Source of the DNA: Flavobacteriales bacterium
Lineage (GTDB): Bacteria; Bacteroidota; Bacteroidia; Flavobacteriales_D; Sanyastnellaceae
Assembly (NCBI GenBank): GCA_947463065.1
Contig: CANHSF010000002.1
Span: 1-48,283 of the forward strand
Direction of reading: 5' to 3'
DNA length: 48,283 nt
Both the position numbers and the translations under genes were made by a program. Of this stretch, positions 10,201-18,371 are shown in pieces. Position 1 is the stretch's first letter, and each line of letters starts with the position of its first letter. A model generated the notes under the pieces. It was not told the origin of the DNA. It searched no databases and saw nothing but the letters and a program-made list of their open reading frames with translations.

Positions 10201-11831
10201 TGCAATTGAATGTGCAGGGCAATTTCGAGACATTGTACAACAAGGTTCCCCTTTTGAAAGAGATCAATCAAGGCAAAAAAGACAACAAAAAAGACGATAA
10301 AAAAGGAAAAGGAAAAGAGGACCCGACAACCAAAGACGAATACGGCAAGGAAAAAGAGAAAAAGGAAAAAGAGGAGAAAGCCAATCCAGTGCATCTGGGT
10401 TTGCGTTTCTTGATGATGGTGCGCAATGTATCGGGATCCTACACGCGCAACGAAGGCATTTTGTTGCCGGGATATAACCGCTCCACTAAATTCATTGGTA
10501 TGGACGATGGATTTGATGGACCTGGATTTGGATTCATTGCTGGCCAACAGAACACCGATATTTGGGGCAATCCAACAGGAAACAACTACGCCTTGGACGC
10601 ATCGGCCAATGGTTGGATCATCAATTTGCCCACGCTCAACACCCAGTACAACGAAACGTTCTCCGAAACTTGGAACTACAAAATCAATCTTGAACCAGTT
10701 AAGAGCCTTAAGATTGAAATCATCGCAAACAAGACAGAGGGCCGCAATTTGACCAGTTTCTTCCGCTTCGACGAAGACACCGATCAGTTTGTGTTTGATA
10801 GTCCATTGGAAACAGGCAATTTCAGCGCAACCGTCAATACATGGTCCACTGCATTTGTCAAAGACGATCCCGAGGCCGGTTGGAACAGTAGAACATTCCA
10901 AAACTTCTTGGATTATCGTCGTGTGATCTCCGGTCGATTGAACACCTCGACCCACAACGAAGCCTCTCCACAAACCAATGGCTTCTACAACGGTTATGGC
11001 TCAACCTCACAAAATGTGGTTATTCCAGCATTCGTGGCGGCATATACCGGACAGTCGGCTACAGAAACGGCATTGAATGTTTTTGCTTCCAAGGTGCAGC
11101 CCAATTGGTCGCTCACCTACGATGGTCTAAACAAAATTCCAGCCATCAAAAAATACTTCAAGACCTTCAACCTTCGGCACCAATACCGCTCCACATTGAC
11201 GACTTCGTATGTCAGCAATCTCAACTACGTCGAAAATGGTGCAGGCCTGCCCACTGCGATTGACAGCAGCTACAATTATATCCCAGAGCAATTGATCAAT
11301 ACCGTTACGATCAGCGAACAGATCACACCGCTCAGCTTGGACATGACATTAAAAACGAAGAAATCGAAGAACCCTGAAAAAACCAACGAACCACAGGTCA
11401 AGCTCGAATACAAGCGCGACCGCACCGTTGCACTTGGCTTGACCAATTACCAGATCACAGAAACCAAGAGCAATTCGATTACCGTTGGATTGGGCTACAA
11501 GATCATCGACATCCCCAATCCGATTGGTCGCAAAAAGGGATCTAAACTTCCTGTGCAAGTGCTCAAAAACACCACCATCAATTTGCGCGCAGACATCACC
11601 ATGCGCGACAATGTTACATTGATTCGAAAAATGGTGGAGCAACAAAGTCAACCCACAGCCGGCCAACGACTCTGGAGCATCAAAACCAGCGCAGATATGC
11701 AGGTCAGCAAAAACTTGCAGATCCGTTTCTTCTACGATCACCAACTCAATCGCCCCAAAATTTCTACGTCGTTCCCGACCTCGAATATCAATACGGGTAT
11801 TGCATTGCGATTCAATTTGAACAACGACTAA
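4272..11831 (+). CDS. sprA: T9SS outer-membrane translocon / gliding motility protein SprA (Sov)
   Basis: The 2519-residue length matches SprA (Flavobacterium) and Sov (Porphyromonas), the giant beta-barrel pore through which T9SS cargo crosses the outer membrane. The start is GTG at 4272, 18 bases after ruvA; no ATG lies between, and the N-terminus then reads as a signal peptide (about 1-30). The N-terminal family signature, with GSAELTFGLN, LNVNYNTEST and a QKGERKEI stretch, spans about residues 180-320, and barrel-like alternating strands continue to a terminal FNLNND. Two charged low-complexity inserts are unusual: about 1702-1748 (Lys/Pro/Glu then Gly/Ala) and about 2001-2039 (almost all Lys, Glu, Asp, Gly). 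A terminator follows at 11864. Family assignment is firm; exact barrel topology cannot be read here. Confidence 0.96.
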   Translation: MNQPSWTTHFYRFCFISVLSVSVWMALANSTTSSLTPRRTLRTQKAKMEADEISPADFVASVDTSGTDTSDVELIWPVEDNINPSQDPGGINIPLPDNIDYNVEYNPETGQYEVIQTVGKGIEYRPRTSMTLEEYMNQQKDQNIYEYFKEIQQEEDEANREWSKVIKVGGAGFEGIFGSNEIEIRPQGSAELTFGLNISKTENPRIPLRQRRITTFDFDQKIQLNVVGNIGTRMKLNVNYNTESTFDFENQMKLEYTGDEDQIIQKIELGNVSLPLNGQLIQGSTSLFGAKLSTKWGRLRNTTVFSQQKGERKEITVQGGAQTQAFDITADNYEANRHYFLSGWFRDEYDRACSSLPVVGSGVNVTRIEVWLVNLQANTQDVRNVVAFSDLGEPTEYMSHDLVFDAGGTSDNRLYNRGDIATTQLGNPSNLNNDIFLDCTDGQPFSDAILNTTGTSQAISGNPDYIDMDNGTHFERINNMRRLNASEYSYNSRLGFISLKQSLNNAEVLAVAYEYTLNGETYQVGTISQDGYAAPQSLILKLIKPSITRVKLEDGFAAPLWDNMMKNVYSLGAFGISPENFRLDVWYNNPATGVNQNYIPREPLNGTLLLQVLNLDRIDAQQMPYSDGFFDFIQGASTTGGLIDAQSGRVYFPVVEPFGSHLAKKIEDGFGGNTTEAQQVINSVVYQPLYDSTKTVAQILFPNLNRFRIKGQYQSSSGSEISLNALNIPQGAVIVTAGGIKLQEGVDYTVDYNLGRVRILNEGVMSSGQPIKVSVESNSLFNLQFRTMIGTRFDYTFNEHLTIGGTLLNLRERPVTQKVNQGDEPVNNTTIGLDGNFQKEIPALTTMVDRIPFIETKAKSNVTFSAEAAKLFPGHSRAISRDGNAYVDDFEGSQSVIDLRSINQWFLASTPKLQNSLFPESAFEDSLIYNYNRAKLSWYVIDPLFYRNTGGLTPDNITEDIQSDHRMREILEGEVFPNRQLPQGTPPNIATLDLTYRPNLRGPYNYDLPSGTGISAGLNTDGTLADPESRWGGIQRALTTTDFEASNVQFIQFWLMDPFNADATANGQDTGGDLYFHLGNVSEDILNDSKWSYENGFPTDNNGLQFGTEPSPWGKYPDPDNFNVVNAFDNSLGNYEQQDIGLDGLTSAQENAFFADWLSQLQGYLNSGAYTQYIQDPSADDYANFRSSDADSDNLNTIERYASFNGYEGNSDTSTPDGYPIAATTIPNTEDINQDITLNTIESYFQYKVNLRPGALGENNIGTNYITDSFLTTRTTINGEERPIRWYQFKIPIEEFEKSVGGIADFRSIRYMRVFLKGWEEEVTLRFARLELVRGEWRKYISSLNGPQELEPNDDPLTTFNIAAVNIEENGNREPINYVIPPGILREQDVASANLRSLNEQSLSMEVCNLADGDARAAYRTVNYDMRQYKRLRMFAHAEALGEESQISNKDLTVFIRLGSDFNENYYEYELPMKLTPWFASDDDAIWPEENTFDINLEDLQNLKAGRPTTFNNLAEFEKMIGNARVVVRGNPNLANVTVLMIGVRNPDKDKNAFETNDDGRTKCATIWVNELRLSEFNEQGGWAAVARMNATLADFATVAVAGNISTPGWGTIEQRVQQRQQATIMGFDANSTLQLGKFFPENWGVQVPMYLGYSETVNTPRFSPLQPDLVMDDLPNVNQSLKKKSQDYVKRRSINFTNVRIDPKKDNTKTGAEEGKPEAKPEAKPDPKGAGAGGAAGGEKPKKDQFFDVKNFSVSYSYNEEYRRDINIDWRLNKRYRGAFDYSFQNKPKEIRPFAKIPGVKDSKYLKWIKEFNFYPGIKQIGFHTEMNRSYETSRIRNNTLELTGAYSDILINTQVQKTWNWSRQYTLKYDIAKSLKFDYTANNLGLVGEPRGLIDKEDTDWYQNYKDTVWSNIRGGGNNTQFNQNMTLSYKLPFDKFPLIDFISSDARYAATYRWDRAPFTQDSLGNTIQNSRQVQLNVQGNFETLYNKVPLLKEINQGKKDNKKDDKKGKGKEDPTTKDEYGKEKEKKEKEEKANPVHLGLRFLMMVRNVSGSYTRNEGILLPGYNRSTKFIGMDDGFDGPGFGFIAGQQNTDIWGNPTGNNYALDASANGWIINLPTLNTQYNETFSETWNYKINLEPVKSLKIEIIANKTEGRNLTSFFRFDEDTDQFVFDSPLETGNFSATVNTWSTAFVKDDPEAGWNSRTFQNFLDYRRVISGRLNTSTHNEASPQTNGFYNGYGSTSQNVVIPAFVAAYTGQSATETALNVFASKVQPNWSLTYDGLNKIPAIKKYFKTFNLRHQYRSTLTTSYVSNLNYVENGAGLPTAIDSSYNYIPEQLINTVTISEQITPLSLDMTLKTKKSKNPEKTNEPQVKLEYKRDRTVALGLTNYQITETKSNSITVGLGYKIIDIPNPIGRKKGSKLPVQVLKNTTINLRADITMRDNVTLIRKMVEQQSQPTAGQRLWSIKTSADMQVSKNLQIRFFYDHQLNRPKISTSFPTSNINTGIALRFNLNND

Positions 11832-11863
11832 AGCCATTCACCCTTCGTGGTGAGCATACATCG

Positions 11864-11891
11864 ATCAAAGGGGGCGATTGTCCCCTTTTTT
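11864..11891 (+). terminator. Terminator after sprA
   Basis: A 7-bp stem, aaagggg (11867-11873) with ccccttt (11882-11888), is followed by six T residues. It lies 35 bases after the sprA stop. Confidence 0.82.
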
Positions 11892-11918
11892 CATGGCTCA
11901 CAATAAATACACCCTGCA

Positions 11919-11946
11919 CTTTGAATGACAAACATTCTTATCTTCG
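11919..11946 (+). promoter_or_regulatory. Bacteroidota-type promoter immediately before the neuB-like gene
   Basis: A TTTG box (11919-11922), a 16-base spacer and TATCTTCG (11939-11946; one mismatch to TAnnTTTG) match the Bacteroidota -33/-7 pattern. Only four bases separate it from the ATG at 11951, so a transcript would have almost no leader. The assignment is from consensus only. Confidence 0.4.
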
Positions 11947-11950
11947 ACGC

Positions 11951-13003
11951 ATGAAACTTACACAATTTCTTCAATCATATAATCCCAAGGTCGTAACCCG
12001 CCCATACATGATCGCAGAGGCCGGAGTCAACCACGAGGGATCCATGGATCTGGCCAAACGGCTCATCGATGAGGCCGCTGAAGGCGGCGCACATGCCATC
12101 AAATTCCAAACCTACAAGGCAGAGACCATTGCCAGCAAAGACTCTCCCTACTATTGGGATATATCCAAAGAGCCCACGCGTTCGCAATTCGAACTCTTCA
12201 AGAAGTACGATAAGTTCTGGAAAAAAGAATACGAAGAACTTGCTCGCTATTGTGAATCGGCTGGCATTGAATTCATGAGTACGCCCTTTGATGTTGAAAG
12301 TGCTAACTTCCTCAACGATCTGATGAGTGTATTCAAGATCAGCAGCAGTGACCTTACCAACCTCCCATTCATTGAACATCAATGCAAATTTGGCAAACCC
12401 ATTATCCTCTCTACGGGTGCCGCCTACAAATGGGAAGTGATGCAAGCTGTTGAAACGATTGAAAAATTTGGGAACACCTTGTGCTTGATGCATTGTGTAC
12501 TCAACTATCCGACAATGGACGAAAATGCCAACTTGGGTATGATCAAAGACATGATTCGTCTTTTCCCAAATGCAGTGCCCGGTTATAGCGACCACACGTT
12601 GCCCAAAGACATGCACACCTGCGAGGTGGCCACACTCTTGGGAGCAGCAGTGATTGAAAAACACTTCAGCCACGACAAAACACTTCCCGGCAACGACCAC
12701 TACCACGCCATGGACAAAGAAGATTTGAAACACTTCTGGCAACGTATGGATCGCACCTTTGAATTGATGGGAACTTTTGAGATGAAAGCACTCGAGAGCG
12801 AGGCACCGGCACGCGCCAATGCACGCCGCAGTCTCGTAGCTGCTCGAGCTATACCAGCGGGCAAGACCATTGAAATGGCCGACTTGACATGGAAACGCCC
12901 CGCCAGTGGGATTTCGCCCAAAGACATCCAACAAGTAATTGGAAAAACAGCCATCAAAGACATCGCCGAAGATGATGTAATGAAATGGCATTTCATTTCA
13001 TAA
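11951..13003 (+). CDS. N-acetylneuraminate synthase family protein (NeuB/PseI/LegI-like)
   Basis: The 350-residue protein condenses phosphoenolpyruvate with an amino sugar to make a nine-carbon sialic-acid-like sugar, judged by family. The N-terminal TIM barrel shows MIAEAGVNHEG (about 20-30), AIKFQTYKAE, EFMSTPFD, KISSSDL, LSTGAA, LMHCVLNYPT, GYSDHT and EKHFSHDK. A C-terminal antifreeze-like SAF domain (about 285-350) begins near RRSLVAARAIPAGK. The ATG at 11951 is preferred over a TTG at 11921, because family members start shortly before the IAEAG motif. Pseudaminic, legionaminic and neuraminic acid synthases cannot be separated by eye. No CMP-sugar synthetase or epimerase lies in the window, so pathway partners must be elsewhere. 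pepP follows after 10 bases. Confidence 0.88.
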   Translation: MKLTQFLQSYNPKVVTRPYMIAEAGVNHEGSMDLAKRLIDEAAEGGAHAIKFQTYKAETIASKDSPYYWDISKEPTRSQFELFKKYDKFWKKEYEELARYCESAGIEFMSTPFDVESANFLNDLMSVFKISSSDLTNLPFIEHQCKFGKPIILSTGAAYKWEVMQAVETIEKFGNTLCLMHCVLNYPTMDENANLGMIKDMIRLFPNAVPGYSDHTLPKDMHTCEVATLLGAAVIEKHFSHDKTLPGNDHYHAMDKEDLKHFWQRMDRTFELMGTFEMKALESEAPARANARRSLVAARAIPAGKTIEMADLTWKRPASGISPKDIQQVIGKTAIKDIAEDDVMKWHFIS

Positions 13004-13013
13004 GCACACAACC

Positions 13014-14303
13014 ATGAGATATACCCCACTAAGCAAAAACTTTTATCAATCAGCACGAGCCAAGTTTCAAGCTAACATGAAACCCGGTTGCTTCGCACTA
13101 TTTTGCTCCAACGATACCTACCCCACGGGCGCAGATGGCCACTTGCCGTTCAAGCAAGCCAGCGACATTTTTTATTATACCGGAGTAGATCAAGAAGAAT
13201 CGATTTTGCTAATGTTTCCCGACGCAGTAAATCCTGCCTATCGCGAAATACTCTTTTTGAAAGAGACCAGTGAACTGATCGCAATCTGGGAAGGAGCCAA
13301 ACTCACCAAAGAACAAGCAAGAGAAAGAACCGGTATTCCGACCATTATCTGGCTCAAAGACTTTGAACGCACACTGCGCAGCGTGCTTGCAGAAGCAGAA
13401 GGTGTGTATCTCAACGACAACCCGCACATGCGCGCAAGTGTAGAAGTAGAAACTCGCGAAATGCGCTTTTCGAAATGGTTCAGAAATGAGTTTCCACATT
13501 ACACCATTCACCGCAGCGCGCCTATTTCGTATGGTCTGCGCGCAGTGAAGCACCAAGAAGAAATCGATCAGTTGCAAAAAGCCATTGACATCACACGAGC
13601 AGGATTCGAACGAACGCTCGGTTTTGTTCAACCCGGCGTTATGGAATACGAAATCGAAGCGGAGTACATGCACGAATTTTTGCGCAGCGGATCGCGAGGA
13701 TTTGCTTACACCCCAATCATTGCAAGCGGGGCAAGCGCATGTGTTTTGCACTACATAGAAAACGACAAGCCCTGTCGCGATGGAGACCTCTTGCTTATGG
13801 ATGTTGGCGCCGAATACGGCAATTATTGCGCCGACATGACCCGATGCATACCGGTCAATGGCAAGTTCAGCGATCGACAAAAACAAGTTTACAATGCGGT
13901 TTTGCGGGTCATGAAAGGAGCCAAAAGCATTTTAAAACCGGGCCTCATGCTGAGCGAATATCATGTGGCTGTTGGAGAACTCATGACTAAAGAACTCATT
14001 GAACTAGGACTTATTACCACCGAAGACGTAAAAAATCAAAACCCGGATTGGCCGGCATACAAAAAGTATTTCATGCACGGCACCTCCCATTTTTTGGGCA
14101 TTGATGTACATGACGTAGGCCATTGGCACAAACCCATTGAAGAAAACCAGGTATTCACGGTGGAGCCGGGCATTTATATACCATCGGAGCAATTGGGTAT
14201 TCGCATCGAAAACAATATCGTCATCCGCGACGGAGGAAACATCGACCTGTTCAAAGATTTCCCAACGGAAGTGGAAGAAATCGAAGCATTGATGGCCCGT
14301 TAA
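13014..14303 (+). CDS. pepP: Xaa-Pro aminopeptidase (aminopeptidase P, M24B)
   Basis: The 429-residue enzyme removes N-terminal residues that precede proline. The N-terminal creatinase-like domain (about 1-170) contains DIFYYTGVDQEES. The pita-bread catalytic domain carries all five expected metal ligands: D263 in MDVGAEY, D274 in CADMTR, H359 in GTSHFLG, E384 in VEPGIY and E399 in RIENN. The length agrees with the two-domain bacterial PepP. No signal peptide is visible, so it is cytoplasmic. It lies 10 bases after the neuB-like gene and 21 bases before pbpC, which suggests one transcript; no functional link among the three is obvious. Confidence 0.95.
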   Translation: MRYTPLSKNFYQSARAKFQANMKPGCFALFCSNDTYPTGADGHLPFKQASDIFYYTGVDQEESILLMFPDAVNPAYREILFLKETSELIAIWEGAKLTKEQARERTGIPTIIWLKDFERTLRSVLAEAEGVYLNDNPHMRASVEVETREMRFSKWFRNEFPHYTIHRSAPISYGLRAVKHQEEIDQLQKAIDITRAGFERTLGFVQPGVMEYEIEAEYMHEFLRSGSRGFAYTPIIASGASACVLHYIENDKPCRDGDLLLMDVGAEYGNYCADMTRCIPVNGKFSDRQKQVYNAVLRVMKGAKSILKPGLMLSEYHVAVGELMTKELIELGLITTEDVKNQNPDWPAYKKYFMHGTSHFLGIDVHDVGHWHKPIEENQVFTVEPGIYIPSEQLGIRIENNIVIRDGGNIDLFKDFPTEVEEIEALMAR

Positions 14304-14324
14304 ACCCTAGGTCTATTGGCATTG

Positions 14325-16664
14325 ATGAAAACATACCGCACCAGCATGATTCATCTGGCGGTGTGCTTGTTCGTTGTTGTATTTTCCCAATGGCGATTTC
14401 AATGGTTTGACACGCCCTATAGCTCCGTTATCATCGGCAACAACGACGAGTTGCTTGGCGCCACGATAGCCAAAGACGGTCAATGGCGTTTTCCGCTCAA
14501 CAATTCCATCGATGGGAAGTACATTTCCTGTTTGATGGCTTTTGAAGATCAAAAATTTTTGGGACACGACGGGCTCTATCTGCCTGCTATTTTCAGAGCG
14601 ATCGAGCAAAACATGGCGCAAAATCGGATCGTTAGCGGTGGCAGCACCCTTACCATGCAATTGGCCCGCATTGCACGCAAAAATCTGGCGCGCACGTGGT
14701 GGGAGAAAATTGTAGAGACCGTGATGGCCTGGCAGATGGAACAATCCTATTCGAAACAGGAGATCCTAATGATGTATGCCTCACACGCACCTTTTGGCGG
14801 CAATGTCGTAGGCATAGAAGCTGCGGCATGGCGTTATTACGGGCGCTCACCGAGCCAACTGTCTTGGGCTGAATGCGCCACGCTAGCAGCACTTCCCAAT
14901 GCACCATCGCTCATCTATCCTGGGAAATCCCAAGAAGCATTGTTGGCCAAGCGAAATTTTATACTTCAGCGGCTCACTCAAAAAGGCACCCTTACTGCGC
15001 AAGAATTCGAATTGGCGCTGTTGGAAACGCTGCCTCAAAAACCCCAACCCCTTCCGCAACTCGCTCCGCATCTTTTGCAACATTTGATGGCGCAGTCACC
15101 ATCGGAAGCTCGCTTCAAAACAACGATTGATCCTGAACTGCAAAAAAATGGGGCACGCGTTATTGCCCAGCACATGGCCACTCATCAAGCCAACAGGATC
15201 TTCAACTGCGCTGCTTTGATTGTAGAGGTCAAAACAGGCAAAGTGTTGATGTATCATGGCAATACCCCAAGCCTTGGACAAGAGCACGAAGGCATGGTCG
15301 ATGTGGTGCATGCCCCGCGCAGCACAGGCAGTATCCTGAAGCCGGTCTTGTATTGCGCCATGCTGCAGGAAGGACTGATTTTGCCCGAAACACTGATCGA
15401 CGACATTCCCATGCAGTTCGACGGATTTACTCCAAAAAACTATTTCGACACCTATGATGGCTTGGTTCCTGCCTCCAATGCACTCTCGCGATCATTGAAC
15501 ATTCCAGCAGTGGTTATGCTTCAGCAATATGGCTATCCACGTTTCACGCACCTGTTGCAAAAATTAGAGCTCAGTGATATTCAACGGCCCGCAGACCATT
15601 ATGGCCTATCCATCATCCTAGGTGGAGCAGAAAGCAACTTGTGGGACCTCACCAAGTTGTATGCAGGCATGGCGCGCAGCCTAAACACACAAACGAGAAC
15701 GCCCCAACAAGATCTAGCCCAAAACTATTCCATGCAGTCGGTGATGGAAGAACCCCCTTTGGAAGAATTCACCTCGTATCCGCCGCTTGAAGCTTCGGCG
15801 ATTTGGTGTACGTTTCAAGCGTTGATGAAAGTGAATCGTCCTGATAGTGAATTGGGTTGGCAGGCCTACGACTCGGCCACACCGATTGCCTGGAAAACGG
15901 GGACAAGCTTTGGGAATCGCGACAGTTGGGCCATTGGCACAACACAAGAATATGTGGTAGGTGTTTGGATAGGAAATGCCGATGGCACTGGTCGACCGGG
16001 ATTGACGGGCATCCAAACCGCAGCACCCTTGCTATTTGATTTATTCAAAATGCTCGATCACAAACAAGCTTTTCCCATGCCCACGGATGCCATGGTGTCT
16101 TTGGAAACCTGCACCGAAAGCGGCATGCGCAAAGGCGAACATTGCGGAACTGGACAGTGGACTTGGGCGCCGAAATCGGGCATGCGCACCAACCTATGTA
16201 CGTATCATCAAGCTATATTTATCGATCCCTCGAGCGGCATGCAGGTACACGGACAATGCTACACACCCCATTTGATGCGACAGCGGACACAATTCATGAT
16301 GTCGCCGGTGCATGCGAGTTTTTATAAAAACAAACATCCCGATTACACATCCGCACCGCCCTTTATGCCCGGCTGTGAAACATCCGACGGGGCGGTTGGG
16401 ATTTTATATCCCCGTCCGTTTGCACAAATTTACAGCACCAAAGGACTTGATGGGCAGAGTGTTCCGATTGTATTCGAAGCCACCCACTATCAATCGGAAC
16501 AACGCTTGTTTTGGCATCTTGACGACAGGTATATTGGCGAAACCAAGTCGATACATCAGATGGAATGTGTGCCCAATGCTGGACACCACAAACTGGTTAT
16601 TTTGGATGAACAAGGCAACCGCGACGAGGTGACTTTCGAGGTATTGATGGGCGACAATCGTTAG
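14325..16664 (+). CDS. pbpC: Penicillin-binding protein 1C
   Basis: The 779-residue protein is a bifunctional peptidoglycan glycosyltransferase/transpeptidase anchored in the inner membrane by one N-terminal segment (about 6-24). The glycosyltransferase has E74 in FEDQKFLGHDG and GGSTLTMQLAR. The transpeptidase has S336-x-x-K in GSILKP, S390-L-N and K524-T-G. A C-terminal BiPBP_C-like domain follows (about 690-779, ending with DEQGNRDEVTF). The ATG at 14325 is chosen over a TTG at 14316. PBP1C genes often sit beside an alpha-2-macroglobulin-like gene, but none occurs here. It ends 28 bases from the convergent MORN-repeat gene, with no clear terminator between. Confidence 0.93.
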   Translation: MKTYRTSMIHLAVCLFVVVFSQWRFQWFDTPYSSVIIGNNDELLGATIAKDGQWRFPLNNSIDGKYISCLMAFEDQKFLGHDGLYLPAIFRAIEQNMAQNRIVSGGSTLTMQLARIARKNLARTWWEKIVETVMAWQMEQSYSKQEILMMYASHAPFGGNVVGIEAAAWRYYGRSPSQLSWAECATLAALPNAPSLIYPGKSQEALLAKRNFILQRLTQKGTLTAQEFELALLETLPQKPQPLPQLAPHLLQHLMAQSPSEARFKTTIDPELQKNGARVIAQHMATHQANRIFNCAALIVEVKTGKVLMYHGNTPSLGQEHEGMVDVVHAPRSTGSILKPVLYCAMLQEGLILPETLIDDIPMQFDGFTPKNYFDTYDGLVPASNALSRSLNIPAVVMLQQYGYPRFTHLLQKLELSDIQRPADHYGLSIILGGAESNLWDLTKLYAGMARSLNTQTRTPQQDLAQNYSMQSVMEEPPLEEFTSYPPLEASAIWCTFQALMKVNRPDSELGWQAYDSATPIAWKTGTSFGNRDSWAIGTTQEYVVGVWIGNADGTGRPGLTGIQTAAPLLFDLFKMLDHKQAFPMPTDAMVSLETCTESGMRKGEHCGTGQWTWAPKSGMRTNLCTYHQAIFIDPSSGMQVHGQCYTPHLMRQRTQFMMSPVHASFYKNKHPDYTSAPPFMPGCETSDGAVGILYPRPFAQIYSTKGLDGQSVPIVFEATHYQSEQRLFWHLDDRYIGETKSIHQMECVPNAGHHKLVILDEQGNRDEVTFEVLMGDNR

Positions 16665-16692
16665 AAGCAAGACAGACGCATTGAAACAGCCC

Positions 16693-18366
16693 TCACTGCC
16701 TCACCGGTTTTCCTTCGATTACCTTGACAACTCTGCCATTGTCGTACTCTTGCTTTAAAAGCACCTTTCCACTCTTTTCATCGTAACGGATATATACACC
16801 GTGCGGTTTATTGGCTTTGTAATGGCAGTCTTCGATGACTTTCCCGCGCTCGTTGTACATTACACTTCGACCATTGAGTTTGCCTTCTTCGTATTCGCAC
16901 TCGCGCAGAACACCGCCAAACGGATAATAATAGATCCATTTGCCATGGTTCTTCCCGTTTTTATAAGCCCCCTTTGCCTCTAGTTTCCCCGCTTCATTGT
17001 AGAGCTCCACATCTCCATTCAGCGAGCCATCATCGCTGTAGGTTTCTTTCTTCTCGATCATACCCGAATCGCGGTAATAATTCCATTCGCCCACTTTATA
17101 CTCAGCTATTTCAGCGGTGACCACCGAATCGGGATTCATTTTATAGACCTTGGTCCATTTCTCCATGTTGGCATTTTTGGTCTTCTTCACCAGCCAAGAA
17201 CCTTCATAATTTTTGATTCCATTGGGGTACCATCCTTGCCATTTTCCCGACATTTTACCGCCTTTGTAGGAACCGATATCCTTCTTCGTTCCGTTGTCGT
17301 ACCAGCTTTGCCATTCGCCTTCTTCTTTATCTTCCTTGAATTCGCCCATCATGAGCGGTTTACCGTTTTCGAAGAAATACTCCCACTTGCCCTGTTTCAA
17401 GCCGCGCTGATACAATCCCTTTTTCCACACTGCACCATTGATGTAATAGTACTCCCAAGGCCCGTCCTTTTGGCCATCCATGAATTTGCCTTTGCTTTGC
17501 AAATGACCATCGCCATAATTGTACACCCAGTCGCCGTGCTGCACATCGTTTTTAAATTCTCCTTGCATCTCCACCACTCCACTTTCCTTGTACCAGATCC
17601 AAAGCCCTGTCTTTTTCCCCATGGCATATTCACCACGCACATTGAGCTGTCCATTGGCATAATAATCTTCCAATTGGCCATCCAAAATCCCGTTGCTGTA
17701 GTGCGCTTTTTGTTTTAATTTTTGACTTGGAAAATATTCTACAAAAACTCCTTGGCGTTTGTCGTCTTTATAATTGCATTGTTCGCGTGTATTGCCGCTG
17801 GAATAATAGGAAGCCACCTCGCCATTTCGCAGACCATTTTCATAAGTCAACTTCCTCTTGGGTTTGCCGTTTTCGAAATACTCCATCACAATGCCCTTTC
17901 CTTGGTTGATTTCGCAAACATCGGGCTGAGAACATTGTTTCAGAATGCGAATAAACTGTTCATCGTGCCACTCCACGAGCATGGTATCCCCTTTTGGAAA
18001 AAAGTAAGACCACTTTCCGATTTTTTGTCCCGATTTGTAATGCCCCATTTCCAGCAACACCGAATCGGCAGAAAAACTCTTTTGGATACTGTCTTGTACA
18101 TCATTCTTAAAATAACCTTCGACCATGATGCGTCCGTTTTTATGATACCTCAAAACAGGACCATGCATTTTGCCGCGTTTGTACAGCGTGGTTTCTTCGA
18201 GCTTCCCGTCTTCGGTATAATACTTCCACAGACCATCTTCCAGACCATAGAGGTAGGTGCCCTCGCTTCTCAATTTGCCATTGGAATGGTAGTCCTTAAA
18301 ATCTTGTTTCTGAGCAAAAAAAGGCTTGCAAAAAAACACCATGCAGAGGATAATGCAGAATCTCAT
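16693..18366 (-). CDS. Secreted MORN-repeat protein
   Basis: The 557-residue protein starts with a signal peptide (about 1-18, cleavage near FFAQ) and is otherwise almost entirely MORN_2-type repeats of about 22-25 residues, such as 'YHSNGKLRSEGTY..G..DG' and 'WYPNGIKNYEGSW'. I count roughly twenty, of which several are imperfect. In Bacteroidota such proteins (often annotated 'YwqK-like antitoxin') are periplasmic or surface proteins of unknown role; nothing here supports a toxin-antitoxin function, since no toxin-like neighbour is present. No T9SS sorting domain is visible, as the C-terminus ends in a repeat-like EGKPVRQ. A near-consensus promoter lies 5 bases upstream of the ATG. Confidence 0.88.
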   Translation of the reverse strand: MRFCIILCMVFFCKPFFAQKQDFKDYHSNGKLRSEGTYLYGLEDGLWKYYTEDGKLEETTLYKRGKMHGPVLRYHKNGRIMVEGYFKNDVQDSIQKSFSADSVLLEMGHYKSGQKIGKWSYFFPKGDTMLVEWHDEQFIRILKQCSQPDVCEINQGKGIVMEYFENGKPKRKLTYENGLRNGEVASYYSSGNTREQCNYKDDKRQGVFVEYFPSQKLKQKAHYSNGILDGQLEDYYANGQLNVRGEYAMGKKTGLWIWYKESGVVEMQGEFKNDVQHGDWVYNYGDGHLQSKGKFMDGQKDGPWEYYYINGAVWKKGLYQRGLKQGKWEYFFENGKPLMMGEFKEDKEEGEWQSWYDNGTKKDIGSYKGGKMSGKWQGWYPNGIKNYEGSWLVKKTKNANMEKWTKVYKMNPDSVVTAEIAEYKVGEWNYYRDSGMIEKKETYSDDGSLNGDVELYNEAGKLEAKGAYKNGKNHGKWIYYYPFGGVLRECEYEEGKLNGRSVMYNERGKVIEDCHYKANKPHGVYIRYDEKSGKVLLKQEYDNGRVVKVIEGKPVRQ

Positions 18367-18371
18367 ATGTA

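Noticed and set aside
9234-10973. Long minus-strand ORFs (211 and 260 codons) inside sprA
   Set aside because: They are reverse-strand shadows of sprA with Phe/Val-rich sequence that mirrors its Lys/Asn/Asp codons.
11975-12991. 338-codon minus-strand ORF antisense to the neuB-like gene
   Set aside because: It mirrors a well-recognised gene and shows no domain, signal peptide or promoter of its own.
16693-18366. Toxin-antitoxin antitoxin, as MORN_2 proteins are often labelled
   Set aside because: The protein has a signal peptide and no toxin-like neighbour, so the label has no support here.
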